64,000 nucleotides of DNA from Piscirickettsiaceae bacterium CG07_land_8_20_14_0_80_44_28 (GTDB lineage: Bacteria > Pseudomonadota > Gammaproteobacteria > Thiomicrospirales > Thiomicrospiraceae). Of the stretch, positions 10,908 through 26,570 are shown in pieces. The notes beneath the pieces are model-generated. The model worked only from the letters and a program-made list of their open reading frames with translations, was not told the origin of the DNA and ran no database searches. The position numbers and the translations under genes are program-made. Numbering within the stretch: position 1 is the first letter of the stretch; every line of letters begins with the position of its first letter. The stretch lies in assembly GCA_002779995.1 (NCBI GenBank), contig PEWX01000092.1, forward strand, positions 1-64,000, read 5' to 3'.

Positions 10908-11353
10908 TTTGCGCCCCTTTTTTGTTTCTTTTTCGAAACGACTTTGTTTAAGGGTAAGCCCGCATTACGCCAGGACATGACCCCCCCCGAAAGATTGTGT
11001 ACTTTGGTAAATCCGGCTTTGACCAACTGTTTAGCTACGGAAGCTGATCTGGCACCTGATTGGCAGTAAACCAGCACATTTTCTGCCTGATGCGACTTTA
11101 ACGATTCCAACTGACTGGACACTTCAGAGGGGGTTAGGTTAACGGCTTCTCCGATAAAGCCCGATTTGTATTCCGCATCGGTTCGAACATCCAATACCCA
11201 AGCGCCGTTATTATAAAGCCGTACGGCTTCTTCTGCACTTACCGTTTGAAACCCGGATAATTTGTCACCGAAATAACTCATTACCAACATGGCGATAATG
11301 ACGCCGAGCGCCACAAACAGTAAAATTTGCTCTTCCACAAATTCAATAAACAT
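10904..11353 (-). CDS. Membrane-anchored rhodanese-like protein
   Basis: N-terminal TM helix; VLDVRTDAEYKSGFI...VLVYCQSGARSASVAKQLVKAG. Confidence 0.9.
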   Translation of the reverse strand: MFIEFVEEQILLFVALGVIIAMLVMSYFGDKLSGFQTVSAEEAVRLYNNGAWVLDVRTDAEYKSGFIGEAVNLTPSEVSSQLESLKSHQAENVLVYCQSGARSASVAKQLVKAGFTKVHNLSGGVMSWRNAGLPLNKVVSKKKQKRGAK

Positions 11354-11502
11354 TCACATTTCCTTAGTCAGCATCATTCAAAATTCAAAGCTAATGATTT
11401 TAACAGTGAAACTGGTTACAATAAATGACAATTTATAAAAATTAACCGTTAACATGCAAATATCGGTTATTAACCGCCCATTATTTCTCAAAAGGAACCC
11501 AT

Positions 11503-13068
11503 ATGACAACAGATGTGCACCTTAACAACCGACCGACTGGATTGATCATTTTAGACGGCTGGGGCTACCGTGAAGCAACCCAACACAATGCCATTGCACA
11601 GGCACACACCCCTAACTGGGATCAACTGGTTAACACGCATCACCATACGTTAATTAATACCTCAGGCATGGCCGTGGGGTTACCTGATGGCCAAATGGGA
11701 AACTCTGAAGTCGGTCACATGAATTTAGGCGCAGGTCGCGTGGTTTATCAGGAACTTACTCGAATTCAAAAAGACATTGATGATGGTCGCTTTTTCCAAA
11801 ACAATGCGTTATTAAAAGCAATTGACTCTGCGATTGACCGTGATCGTAAAGTTCATATTCTAGGATTGCTGTCAGATGGTGGCGTCCATTCACACATTGA
11901 CCATATTAAGGCCAGTATTCAAATGGCGCACGAACGGGGTGCTAAAGTGTTGGTGCATGTCTTTACCGATGGTCGCGATACCGCACCTCAAAGCGCCATT
12001 CAGTACATTGAAGAATTGGAAAACTTTATGGCGGAATTGGGTGGCGGCACAATTGCATCGGTAACCGGACGCTATTATGCGCTTGACCGCGATAATCGTT
12101 GGGAAAGAGTCAAGCAGGCTTATGATGTGATTACTTGTGGCATTAGTGAACTGGAAGCCGCCTCAGCCAAAGAAGCCGTTGAACAGGCTTATGCACGCGG
12201 TGAGAATGATGAGTTTATCAAAGCCACAGCCATTCCTCGCGCGAATGGTAAGCGCCAAAGGGTTAGAGATGGGGATTCTATTATCTTTATGAATTTCCGT
12301 TCAGATCGCTCTCGACAGTTAACCAAAGCCTTTATTTTTGATGACTTTGCGGATTTTCATCGCTGTAAAACGCCTGTGCTATCGGCTTTTGTGACGCTGA
12401 CGGAATATAAAAAGAATTTTGAAAAATTTGGCGCACGGATCGCTTATCGTCCAACCAAGTTGCGAAACACCTTTGGTGAGTATGTTTCTAAAAAAGGATT
12501 GACCCAGTTACGCATTGCCGAAACGGAAAAATATGCCCATGTCACCTTTTTCTTTAATGGCGGAGTTGAAGAGCCAAATGCGAATGAACACCGCGTTTTA
12601 ATTAACTCCCCTCAGGTGGCAACGTATGATTTGCAACCGGAGATGAGCTTACCGGAATTAACCGAAAAACTGATCCATGCAATTCGTTCGGGTCAATATG
12701 ATACCTTTATTTGTAATATCGCCAACCCAGACATGGTTGGGCATACCGGTGACTTTGATGCCTGCATTAAAGCAGCGGAAGCGGTAGATAAAGCCTTGGG
12801 CGAAATCCTGACCGCTTTAAAAGACGTTAATGGCGAAGCGATTGTCACGGCTGACCACGGTAATATGGAAATGTTATTTAATGAAGAAACCGGCAAGCCA
12901 CTGACATCTCATACGACCTTCCCTGTGCCAATGGTCTATTTTGGTGACAAAGATTATCCTTTGAAAACCGATGGTGCTTTATGTGATGTCATCCCAACCT
13001 TACTCGATATGATGGGACTCGACAAACCGGAAGAAATGACTGGAACATCGCTAATAGATCGAAGCTAA
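11503..13068 (+). CDS. gpmI: 2,3-bisphosphoglycerate-independent phosphoglycerate mutase
   Basis: LIILDGWGYRE...GNSEVGHMNLGAGRVVYQ...ADHGNMEML. Confidence 0.97.
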   Translation: MTTDVHLNNRPTGLIILDGWGYREATQHNAIAQAHTPNWDQLVNTHHHTLINTSGMAVGLPDGQMGNSEVGHMNLGAGRVVYQELTRIQKDIDDGRFFQNNALLKAIDSAIDRDRKVHILGLLSDGGVHSHIDHIKASIQMAHERGAKVLVHVFTDGRDTAPQSAIQYIEELENFMAELGGGTIASVTGRYYALDRDNRWERVKQAYDVITCGISELEAASAKEAVEQAYARGENDEFIKATAIPRANGKRQRVRDGDSIIFMNFRSDRSRQLTKAFIFDDFADFHRCKTPVLSAFVTLTEYKKNFEKFGARIAYRPTKLRNTFGEYVSKKGLTQLRIAETEKYAHVTFFFNGGVEEPNANEHRVLINSPQVATYDLQPEMSLPELTEKLIHAIRSGQYDTFICNIANPDMVGHTGDFDACIKAAEAVDKALGEILTALKDVNGEAIVTADHGNMEMLFNEETGKPLTSHTTFPVPMVYFGDKDYPLKTDGALCDVIPTLLDMMGLDKPEEMTGTSLIDRS

Positions 13069-13098
13069 AGACGACCCAGTCGCAAAAATAGCTGTAAT

Positions 13099-13118
13099 AA
13101 TGGCCAGGCCTGGCCATT
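13099..13118. repeat. CCAGGCCTGG palindrome copy 2, extended to 20 bp, followed by T-run (3' of gpmI)
   Basis: AATGGCCAGGCCTGGCCATT then TTTT; core at 13104-13113. Confidence 0.95.
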
Positions 13119-13326
13119 TTTTATCCTCTAAACGCGACCCAAACCACTTTGCGGATCCGCCTGACAGCAAAGGCGATGGCTTGCTTTCACGTTTTGAAAA
13201 AAGTATAATTTCGCACCATTTTAATTTTTGCGCACTCAGATACCTAAAATCACCCTCAACAGTGCCTTTATAACCCCTTACAACAAAACGTTCGGTTATA
13301 AAAGTTTACAGACAGGAAACTGAATT

Positions 13327-19232
<5,906 letters not shown>

Positions 19233-19264
19233 AAACCCCTCGAAAGAAACCATTGCCCGCTACT

Positions 19265-19290
19265 AAAACCGTCTAAATGACGGTTTTTTT
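19265..19290 (+). terminator. Rho-independent terminator downstream of gltD
   Basis: AAAACCGTC-TAAAT-GACGGTTTTTTT hairpin with T-run. Confidence 0.85.
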
Positions 19291-19314
19291 AGATTCATTT
19301 TTGAGGAAATTTAA

Positions 19315-19324
19315 CCAGGCCTGG
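19315..19324. repeat. CCAGGCCTGG palindrome copy 3 (gltD/ccoS convergent gap, abuts the ccoS stop)
   Basis: Exact 10-mer in TTTAACCAGGCCTGGCTACTTTT. Confidence 0.95.
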
Positions 19325-19540
19325 CTACTTTTGGGTGGATTCTGTATTCGAATTAGGTTGTTTCGTTGATTTAGGCTCTGTCTTTTCAGCAAAATCCATT
19401 TCGTCATCATCCATAAATATACTGTTAGCGGCACCATCTAAATCATCAAATTGCCCCGACTTTGCCATCCAAATAAAAATCAGTACGACTAAAAAGCCGA
19501 TAATCAGTACGATGGGAATCAACCAATAAACCACATCCAT
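19325..19540 (-). CDS. ccoS: cbb3-type cytochrome oxidase assembly protein CcoS
   Basis: Short TM protein downstream of ccoI in the cco locus. Confidence 0.85.
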   Translation of the reverse strand: MDVVYWLIPIVLIIGFLVVLIFIWMAKSGQFDDLDGAANSIFMDDDEMDFAEKTEPKSTKQPNSNTESTQK

Positions 19541-19552
19541 TTATTTTTCTCC

Positions 19553-22048
19553 TTACTGGCTAACTTGGTGAATAATTTGTCGACGGCGTTCGATGGCTTT
19601 TGGACTAAAAAATGTTCGTATCCTGGCGGCATTACCAATCACAATCAAGCTACTTAACGGCATGGTAATCGCCGCGATCAAGGGTGTTAGCATAGCCGCC
19701 ATCGCTAAGGGAACCATTGTCAGGTTATAAAGAATTGAACTGGCAATATTTTGCTTAATGGTTTTCAGCGTGCGGTGCGATAATTCAACCGCGGTATCCA
19801 CGGATCTTAATTCATTGTTAATAAGAACCAAATCTGCACAATCCATTGACACATCGGTACCAGATCCGAGTGCAAAACTGACGTCAGCACGCGCCATGGC
19901 AGGTGCATCGTTAATGCCATCACCAATCATAGCCACTTTAACACCTGTTTTTTTCAAAGCATCAATCATGGCAAACTTTTGTTCGGGCAGCACTTCCGCC
20001 ATCACTTCCATCCCCCCCAGTCGTTGAGCAACCGTTTCTGCAACTTCTGTGCGATCTCCACTTAAAATAGAGACTTTTTTACCGCGCTGCTTAAGCCGGA
20101 ATATGGTTTCTGCCGCATCTTCACGGATTTCATCTTCTAAGAATAGAATCGCAACAATTTGCCGGTCTCTGGCGACCCATACACTGGTTTGACCCAGCCG
20201 CCCTTGCGCTACTTCTTGTTGTACCAAAGTTTCGGGTAAAGAAATGCCATAGCCTTTTAACCATTGTGAAGTACCAATCAAATAATGTGATTGACCCTGT
20301 TTAGCTTCTACCCCTTTGCCGGAATGTGCTTGAAATAATTTCGGCGCTTGATGAAGGTTTTTTAAATGTGGATATCGCATTTGCAAACCCGTCACAATGG
20401 CCTTTGCCACTGAGTGTTCTGACTGTTGTTCAATCTGTGAAATGGCTTCGATTAAGTCTTTATCCTCTTGTCCCTGAACAAAGTGCAGCCCCATCAATTG
20501 CATCTGCCCTTTCGTTAAAGTACCGGTTTTATCGAAAACAAAATGCTCTATTTCATTGAGTATTTCCAATACTGCGCCATTTTTAATCAGAATGCCATTT
20601 TGTGCGGATACACCGGTTGCCACAGCAGTTGCCATCGGTGTGGCCAGACCAAAAGCGCAGGGACAGGTGATAATCAACACTGCGGTGGCTGCAATCATTG
20701 CCGTTTCAAAATCCAGTTGTATCATCCAATAACTAAAGGTAAGCAATGATAAGGCAATCACGGTCGAAACGAACCAAGGCATAATCCGTTCGGCAGTACA
20801 TTGTATGGGAGCCTTGGAACCTTGTGCATCTTCTACCATATGGATAATACGCCCCAAAGCGGTATTTTGAAGGATACTTCTCACCTCAACAGAAAGCGCG
20901 CCGTCTAGATTTAAAGTCCCGGCGGAGACAGGACTCCCCGCCTGCTTATAAATTTCTCTGGACTCTCCACTGAGCATAGATTCATTGACATTCCCTGCCC
21001 CTTTAAGCAGAATGCCATCCACGGGGATTTGATCTCCTGGTTTTACCAAGACGGTTTGACCGGGCTGAAGTTTTCGAACAGGTACCACTTCAATGCCGTT
21101 AGCCGTTTGCAAGCGCGCCACTTTAGGCTGTAAATCCATCAGTCTGCGCGAAGAATCAATGGCCTTGTTTTTTGAAATGGTCTCAAGATAACGCCCAATC
21201 AAAAGCAAAAACATAAAATCAATCATGGTGTCGTAATAGGCATTTCCGGAATGGGTTGGCTCAACTGTAACCCAAATACTATAAAAGTAGGTCACCAAAA
21301 TCCCAAGCGAAATCGAAACGTCCATACCGACCGTTCTTGATTTTAAAGAAGTCAAGGCGCCTTGTAAAAACGGCTTTCCGGAATAGAGCAATGTCATCGT
21401 GGCAATAATAAATTCAATCCAATGAAAGTATTGCCTGAAATCCGCATCTTGATCTGCCCCGGTATAAAGGGCAACAGAAAACCACATGACATTCATCATG
21501 GCAAAACCGGCGAAACCAAGTCGATACAATAAGTCACGATTGGCTTTACGGAAGGCTTCATCACTGACTGAGGAATCATAAGGAACAGCATCATAACCGA
21601 CACGATTCAATGACTTAATGATGTCGGAAAGCTGGATTTGATCATTATCCCAACGGATTTTAATTTGCTTATTGGTAAAATTGACCTTTGCCATCTTAAC
21701 CCCATCAATCTTAGCTAGGGTATGTTCAATTAACCAAATGCAAGCGGCACAATGAATCGCCTCTGAAACCAGTGTAATTTCACGTAATGGCGTCAGATTT
21801 TCGACATATTGGGACTGAACTTCATCATAATCAAAAAATTCAATATCTTTAGTCGGTGGGGGGGGGGGAGATAATAATTCACCATCCGGTGTACGACGAT
21901 AAAAGCTTTGCATACCCGCTTCATATATCGCATCGCAGACACCTGCACAACCATGACAGCAAAAGGATTCAGGCGAGTTTTGAATGGTATAATGGACAAC
22001 TTCATCAGAAGGAATTGACTGTCCACAGTGAAAACAAGATTTGGTCAT
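19553..22048 (-). CDS. ccoI: Cu-transporting P1B-type ATPase CcoI/FixI
   Basis: N-terminal CFHCGQSIP and CCHGCAGVC; HMA-like CAAC; CPC (ITCPCAFGLATP); DKTGTLT; GDGINDAPAMARADV; cco context. Confidence 0.94.
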   Translation of the reverse strand: MTKSCFHCGQSIPSDEVVHYTIQNSPESFCCHGCAGVCDAIYEAGMQSFYRRTPDGELLSPPPPPTKDIEFFDYDEVQSQYVENLTPLREITLVSEAIHCAACIWLIEHTLAKIDGVKMAKVNFTNKQIKIRWDNDQIQLSDIIKSLNRVGYDAVPYDSSVSDEAFRKANRDLLYRLGFAGFAMMNVMWFSVALYTGADQDADFRQYFHWIEFIIATMTLLYSGKPFLQGALTSLKSRTVGMDVSISLGILVTYFYSIWVTVEPTHSGNAYYDTMIDFMFLLLIGRYLETISKNKAIDSSRRLMDLQPKVARLQTANGIEVVPVRKLQPGQTVLVKPGDQIPVDGILLKGAGNVNESMLSGESREIYKQAGSPVSAGTLNLDGALSVEVRSILQNTALGRIIHMVEDAQGSKAPIQCTAERIMPWFVSTVIALSLLTFSYWMIQLDFETAMIAATAVLIITCPCAFGLATPMATAVATGVSAQNGILIKNGAVLEILNEIEHFVFDKTGTLTKGQMQLMGLHFVQGQEDKDLIEAISQIEQQSEHSVAKAIVTGLQMRYPHLKNLHQAPKLFQAHSGKGVEAKQGQSHYLIGTSQWLKGYGISLPETLVQQEVAQGRLGQTSVWVARDRQIVAILFLEDEIREDAAETIFRLKQRGKKVSILSGDRTEVAETVAQRLGGMEVMAEVLPEQKFAMIDALKKTGVKVAMIGDGINDAPAMARADVSFALGSGTDVSMDCADLVLINNELRSVDTAVELSHRTLKTIKQNIASSILYNLTMVPLAMAAMLTPLIAAITMPLSSLIVIGNAARIRTFFSPKAIERRRQIIHQVSQ

Positions 22049-22056
22049 AAAAGGCC

Positions 22057-22596
22057 TTAGGAGGCCTCTTTAACCATAATAGACCGCCCAAGATTGTAGA
22101 CTTCTTCGCCTTTCGTAATTTCCATAACCAAGTCGTATTTACCTTTTATGGGGAAGTTTAATACGCCTTGATAAACCCCAACTTCACCGGTTGACTTCAA
22201 GGTTAATTCGCCGTCATATTTAATGTTTGAAGGGCGGTAATAGTAAAGCACTGCCGTATCCACATTAAAAAATCGTCCCTCTTTATCAAGCATTCTGAGT
22301 GTGACGAGCTGATCTTTTCCGACTTCAGGGATTGCCAAATCAATCTGCATTTCCCAGCCTAGGGTTTCCATATGTTTGCGTTTTTCCAGAATAGAGCTCA
22401 TATTTTTGCCCTTTTCATAGAAGTCCGGAATCGTTAAACCGGGTGCGGTCACAATCGCCATACTCACCATAAAAAAGTTGACACTTAATACGATAATCAT
22501 AATGGCAAACCAAAAGATCACAAATGGGTTTTTCCAGACCACACTCCAATCTTTCTCTTTCAAACCGGGTGATGTTTGTACAGTAGAATTTTCCAA
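22057..22596 (-). CDS. ccoH: FixH/CcoH family protein
   Basis: WKNPFVIFWFAIMIIVLSVNFFMVSMAIVTAPGLTIPDFYEKG; between ccoG and ccoI. Confidence 0.88.
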   Translation of the reverse strand: MENSTVQTSPGLKEKDWSVVWKNPFVIFWFAIMIIVLSVNFFMVSMAIVTAPGLTIPDFYEKGKNMSSILEKRKHMETLGWEMQIDLAIPEVGKDQLVTLRMLDKEGRFFNVDTAVLYYYRPSNIKYDGELTLKSTGEVGVYQGVLNFPIKGKYDLVMEITKGEEVYNLGRSIMVKEAS

Positions 22597-22608
22597 CGAT
22601 CTCTCTCC

Positions 22609-22630
22609 AAAAAAGGCTCAATAGAGCCTT
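22609..22630 (-). terminator. Probable terminator between ccoG and ccoH (minus strand)
   Basis: AAAAAAGGCTCAATAGAGCCTT: short stem; the A-run on + becomes a U-run in the minus-strand transcript. Confidence 0.6.
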
Positions 22631-22667
22631 ATATTATACCTGAAACATTTCGATAACCTGAACAGCC

Positions 22668-24134
22668 TTATCGAATCCTAGGGCCGATAAACATACTGCT
22701 ATAAGTTTCCTTGACTGCCGGGTTATGAATATCCTGCACATCAATTTTGACGGTTGTATTCTGCTTGGTCAATATTTTCTTAGGGATTCTAACCAAAAGT
22801 GTTGCTGTCCCCACATTACCGGGTTCAACGTGAATGACTTCATCAACAATAAATACTAACCCCTCTGGGCCACGGACTTTAATTTCAGCATCTAATTGCT
22901 TATCTGATTTGTTGACAATTTTTACAACATATTTATTTTGAATTGAACCATCGCTCATAGCCACAAATAAAGGCGCACGCTCATGAAGCACTTTAACATC
23001 AATCGGAGACATGGTTGAAATACCATATATAATTGCGGCCAAAGCAAATGCCATAATACTGGTATAGGTTATCACTCTGGGTCGTTTATAAAATGGCACA
23101 AATGGCTTACCGGCAAACTCAGCCAAAGAAGCATACCGTATCAAGCCTTTCGGTTTTTTGATTTTCTCCATAATCGAATCACATGCATCAATACAAAGCC
23201 CACAGGTAATACAACCAAACTGTTGCCCTTTACGAATATCAACCCCAGTCGGACAGACAGCAACACAAAGGTTACAATCAATACAATCTCCTAATTCGGA
23301 TGTTGCATCACCTTCTACAGCACGTTTTAGGCGACCTCTTGGTTCACCTCGATCATAATCATAAGTGGGGACAACTGATTCCGTATCAATCATTGCACCC
23401 TGAATACGGGCATAAGGACAAAAACCAATACAGGTTTGTTCGCGCAAGAAGCCCGCAAAAAAAACGGTCGCAGCTGCTAAGGATAAAATAATCGTGCTTT
23501 CTGTTGAAGTCCAGTCGAATGTAAATAATCGTGCCCACAAGTCAATTGCAGGATCAAAATAAGCGACAAACGTAAATCCCGTTAAGAACCCAATTAAACC
23601 CCATGCAATCCACTTTGGAAGTTTGATCCGAAACTTTTTAAAACTAATGGGTTCTTTATCGAGTTTAACGCGCTTGTTTGGCAAGCCTTCGACTTTCTCT
23701 TCAATCCAGGTAAAGACATCCATCCAGACAGTCTGAAAACAACCATAGCCACACCACATGCGACCCGCAATAGCAGTCGTTGCCGCAAGCAACAACGCAT
23801 AAAACAACAAAATCATTGCTAACACCCAAACATCTTGGGGTAAGACAGTAATCCCAAAAATATGAAACTGACGACCTTCTAGGTCAAACCAAATCGCTTG
23901 TCGGTTATCCCATTGAATATAAGGGCCAACAAAGAAAAACAACCAGACAGAAGCCGCCCACCATTTTAAAGTTCGGAAAGTCCCGGGCATTCTCTTGGCA
24001 TGAACCGTTCCTTCAGTATGAACATTAAGATATTCAACTCCAATATGTTGTAAATTCTTATTTGAAGTATCAAGATCATCAAGCATCGATTTAACAGGGC
24101 CAGTAGATGAATTGGACTTTTGGTCTTTGGACAT
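22668..24134 (-). CDS. ccoG: Cytochrome c oxidase accessory protein CcoG (ferredoxin-type)
   Basis: CIDCNLCVAVCPTGVDIRKGQQFGCITCGLCIDACD; N-terminus taken at MSKDQKS (ORF extends to 24194). Confidence 0.95.
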   Translation of the reverse strand: MSKDQKSNSSTGPVKSMLDDLDTSNKNLQHIGVEYLNVHTEGTVHAKRMPGTFRTLKWWAASVWLFFFVGPYIQWDNRQAIWFDLEGRQFHIFGITVLPQDVWVLAMILLFYALLLAATTAIAGRMWCGYGCFQTVWMDVFTWIEEKVEGLPNKRVKLDKEPISFKKFRIKLPKWIAWGLIGFLTGFTFVAYFDPAIDLWARLFTFDWTSTESTIILSLAAATVFFAGFLREQTCIGFCPYARIQGAMIDTESVVPTYDYDRGEPRGRLKRAVEGDATSELGDCIDCNLCVAVCPTGVDIRKGQQFGCITCGLCIDACDSIMEKIKKPKGLIRYASLAEFAGKPFVPFYKRPRVITYTSIMAFALAAIIYGISTMSPIDVKVLHERAPLFVAMSDGSIQNKYVVKIVNKSDKQLDAEIKVRGPEGLVFIVDEVIHVEPGNVGTATLLVRIPKKILTKQNTTVKIDVQDIHNPAVKETYSSMFIGPRIR

Positions 24135-24226
24135 AATAACTTCCTTATGGAAACGTAATAATCGAAGAATTCTAACCAATATAGCGGGGTTCAATCACAA
24201 ATTTTATTTATCAGGCGTTATAAACA

Positions 24227-24256
24227 AAAAACCCGGTCAGAAACCGGGTTTTTGGA
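24227..24256. terminator. Bidirectional terminator between the 43-aa ORF and ccoG
   Basis: AAAAAACCCGGTCAGAAACCGGGTTTTT hairpin with A/T runs on both sides (coordinates approximate). Confidence 0.85.
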
Positions 24257-24269
24257 TATGACTTAGCAA

Positions 24270-24401
24270 TTACTTGTCATCGCCTTCAAGTCCATTCATA
24301 CCTTTAAAGGCCTTTAAACCGAAGCCAATAATTGTTACTACAGCGAATACTACACATAATATAACGCCATAAAACACCCAATCATTATTTAATTCATTCA
24401 T
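24270..24401 (-). CDS. Small single-TM protein (43 aa), cbb3-associated, unknown function
   Basis: Not in the ORF track (<60 aa). Minus-strand ATG gives MNELNNDWVFYGVILCVVFAVVTIIGFGLKAFKGMNGLEGDDK*; upstream AAGGAGTT ribosome-binding site; lies between ccoP and a terminator. Confidence 0.75.
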   Translation of the reverse strand: MNELNNDWVFYGVILCVVFAVVTIIGFGLKAFKGMNGLEGDDK

Positions 24402-24467
24402 TTTGAACTCCTTAACTTAAAAATTTTGTTTCGACTGACCATATTCAAGCCAGCCTAACAATAAGTG

Positions 24468-25367
24468 TTATTGACCACCACCTAAAGAGTGAACATAAAC
24501 CGCTAAACGCTTAATGTTAACATCTGCATTCGGTAAACGATCTTTAAAAGATGGCATAATCGCAACACGAGTATTAGCCGTTGTTTCACCATTCTTCTTA
24601 ACGTTCACACCATTAGTAATGGTTTTGATAATTTCATCACGATCACCACTAAAACGCCAAATGCCGTCGGTTAAGTTTGCTGCTCCCGCAGGGGCTAATG
24701 GCTTACCGGCAGGACCATGGCAAGCCACACACATACCTTTAGCAAAAACACCTTTACCCGCTGCAACCGCTGCATCGTCAGCACGACCTTCACTCAAAGC
24801 AATGACATAATCTGTAACTTGACTAATTTCTTCATCAGAAAGATTACCCATCATTCCTCGCGCCGGCATATTACCTTGACGACCATTTGTAATGGTTGTT
24901 TTGATTTGAGATACCTTTCCGCCCCACAACCAATCATCATCAGCCAATACCGGGAAGTTAGGATTCCCCTGCCCCCCTGAACCATGGCAGGCCGCACAAT
25001 AATCACCAAATAATACTTTTGATGTCTTAACCGCATAAGTTTTAAGCTCATCATTCTGTAGAATTTCTTCAACAGATAGTGCTGCTAACTGCTCTTCCTG
25101 GCCAGAAAACTTCTTTTCCCGCCAATCTTTTAGAATATTATAGTCTTCATGATACTCTTCAATTGCAGTCCAACCCGCCACCCCTTTAGTATAAGAGTTA
25201 GGGAGTGGAATGGTTGGATAATACAATGTATAAAATACGATCATGATAAAACCAGCGTAAAAAGACAGCATCCACCAAAGTGGTGGTGGGTTATCTAATT
25301 CACGTAAGTCTTCATCCCAAATATGCCCAGTATTCCCTTCATCAGGCCAAGGATTGTTATGTGCCAT
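24468..25367 (-). CDS. ccoP: cbb3-type cytochrome c oxidase subunit III (dihaem)
   Basis: Two CxxCH motifs (CAACH, CVACH); N-terminal TM. Confidence 0.96.
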   Translation of the reverse strand: MAHNNPWPDEGNTGHIWDEDLRELDNPPPLWWMLSFYAGFIMIVFYTLYYPTIPLPNSYTKGVAGWTAIEEYHEDYNILKDWREKKFSGQEEQLAALSVEEILQNDELKTYAVKTSKVLFGDYCAACHGSGGQGNPNFPVLADDDWLWGGKVSQIKTTITNGRQGNMPARGMMGNLSDEEISQVTDYVIALSEGRADDAAVAAGKGVFAKGMCVACHGPAGKPLAPAGAANLTDGIWRFSGDRDEIIKTITNGVNVKKNGETTANTRVAIMPSFKDRLPNADVNIKRLAVYVHSLGGGQ

Positions 25368-25486
25368 AGGTTATTCTCCTCAGAATAAATTATCTTTCGT
25401 ATTCATTCAAATCGTTGTTAATGCTTTGACAGACTTGCACTAAAATCAAATCATTTTAAGCCGTTAATTTTCATCGAAATGAACAA

Positions 25487-25690
25487 TTATTCATCTTCAA
25501 GTATTTTGTATTTTTGATCTTCAAGCTGTTTTTTTTTGCTAGGCCACAGTGCCCAAACAAAAGCAACAAACATCCCCAAAAATACCGCTACCGTAATCGT
25601 CAGACCTAACCAGTCTGACGTGGTCATTGCTGACCAGTCAGTTGTAAAATAGTTTTGAATCTTACTCACGATAAACTTTACTGTCGTCAA
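25487..25690 (-). CDS. ccoQ: cbb3 oxidase subunit CcoQ
   Basis: Short TM protein between ccoO and ccoP; start uncertain (possible GTG at 25669 or ATG at 25627). Confidence 0.85.
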   Translation of the reverse strand: MTTVKFIVSKIQNYFTTDWSAMTTSDWLGLTITVAVFLGMFVAFVWALWPSKKKQLEDQKYKILEDE

Positions 25691-26486
25691 GCGTTACCAT
25701 GGTGCCTAACACTTGAAGATAAGCAATGACCGCATCCATTTCGGTATAACCCTCAATGGCTGCATCTGCATTTTCAATTTCTTCATCAGTGTATGGCACA
25801 CCTAATTTTCTCATCACAGTTAAGCGTTTATTCATATCTCGCTTAGTTCCAAAGAAACTTTTGGAAATAGCATTTTCCGCTAACCATGGATAAGCAGGCA
25901 TAACCGACTCAGGTACAACATTTTGTGGACGCATTAAATGCATTACGTGCCAAACATCCGAGTATTTACCCCCTACGCGCGCTAAATCAGGCCCGGTCCT
26001 TTTTGAGCCCCATTGCATTGGGTGATCATACATGGATTCTGTTGCCAGTGAGAAATGGCCATAACGCTCACGCTCATCACGGAAAGGACGAATCATTTGC
26101 GAGTGACAAATATAACAACCTTCACGAAGGAAAATATCACGACCCGCTAATTCAAGCGGGGTATAAGGACGAACCCCATCTCCCGCTTTCCAATCAGCGA
26201 CCCCCCAATTGCCATGTGAATCTTGCTTATAAAGCGCTTTATCAGAAACTAATTTGCCATTTGCATCTTGAGTAAAGGTGCGCTCCCAAACGAGTTCCGG
26301 AAATTTTTCATTCTTTACATTTCCATATTCATCGGTTTTTTCTGTGTAATCCATTGCTTCTTGAATATAAAACAGTGGCACAACTTCAACAATCCCACCA
26401 ATTGATACTAGCAGAGCCGCGAACATAAAAAAACCAAAGATGTTTTGTTCTATTCTATCTTCAAAATTTTTCGGTCTAGTTGCCAT
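25662..26486 (-). CDS. ccoO: cbb3-type cytochrome c oxidase subunit II
   Basis: [32 protein letters not shown] (CxxCH); start taken at MATRPKN. Confidence 0.96.
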   Translation of the reverse strand: MATRPKNFEDRIEQNIFGFFMFAALLVSIGGIVEVVPLFYIQEAMDYTEKTDEYGNVKNEKFPELVWERTFTQDANGKLVSDKALYKQDSHGNWGVADWKAGDGVRPYTPLELAGRDIFLREGCYICHSQMIRPFRDERERYGHFSLATESMYDHPMQWGSKRTGPDLARVGGKYSDVWHVMHLMRPQNVVPESVMPAYPWLAENAISKSFFGTKRDMNKRLTVMRKLGVPYTDEEIENADAAIEGYTEMDAVIAYLQVLGTMVTLDDSKVYRE

Positions 26487-26570
26487 GAATTTATTACTCC
26501 TCAAACTCATATTTTCTATTTTAGAGCGATTAAAAGGTTTAATCGCCCATGCGGTGACGGTATAACGGGG

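Noticed and set aside
22050-22072. AAAGGCCTTAGGAGGCCTC inverted repeat at the ccoH/ccoI junction
   Set aside because: Short, overlaps the stop/start region and RBS; no T-run; different from the iterated palindrome
25925-26275. 116-aa ORF antisense to ccoO
   Set aside because: Shadow of a conserved respiratory gene
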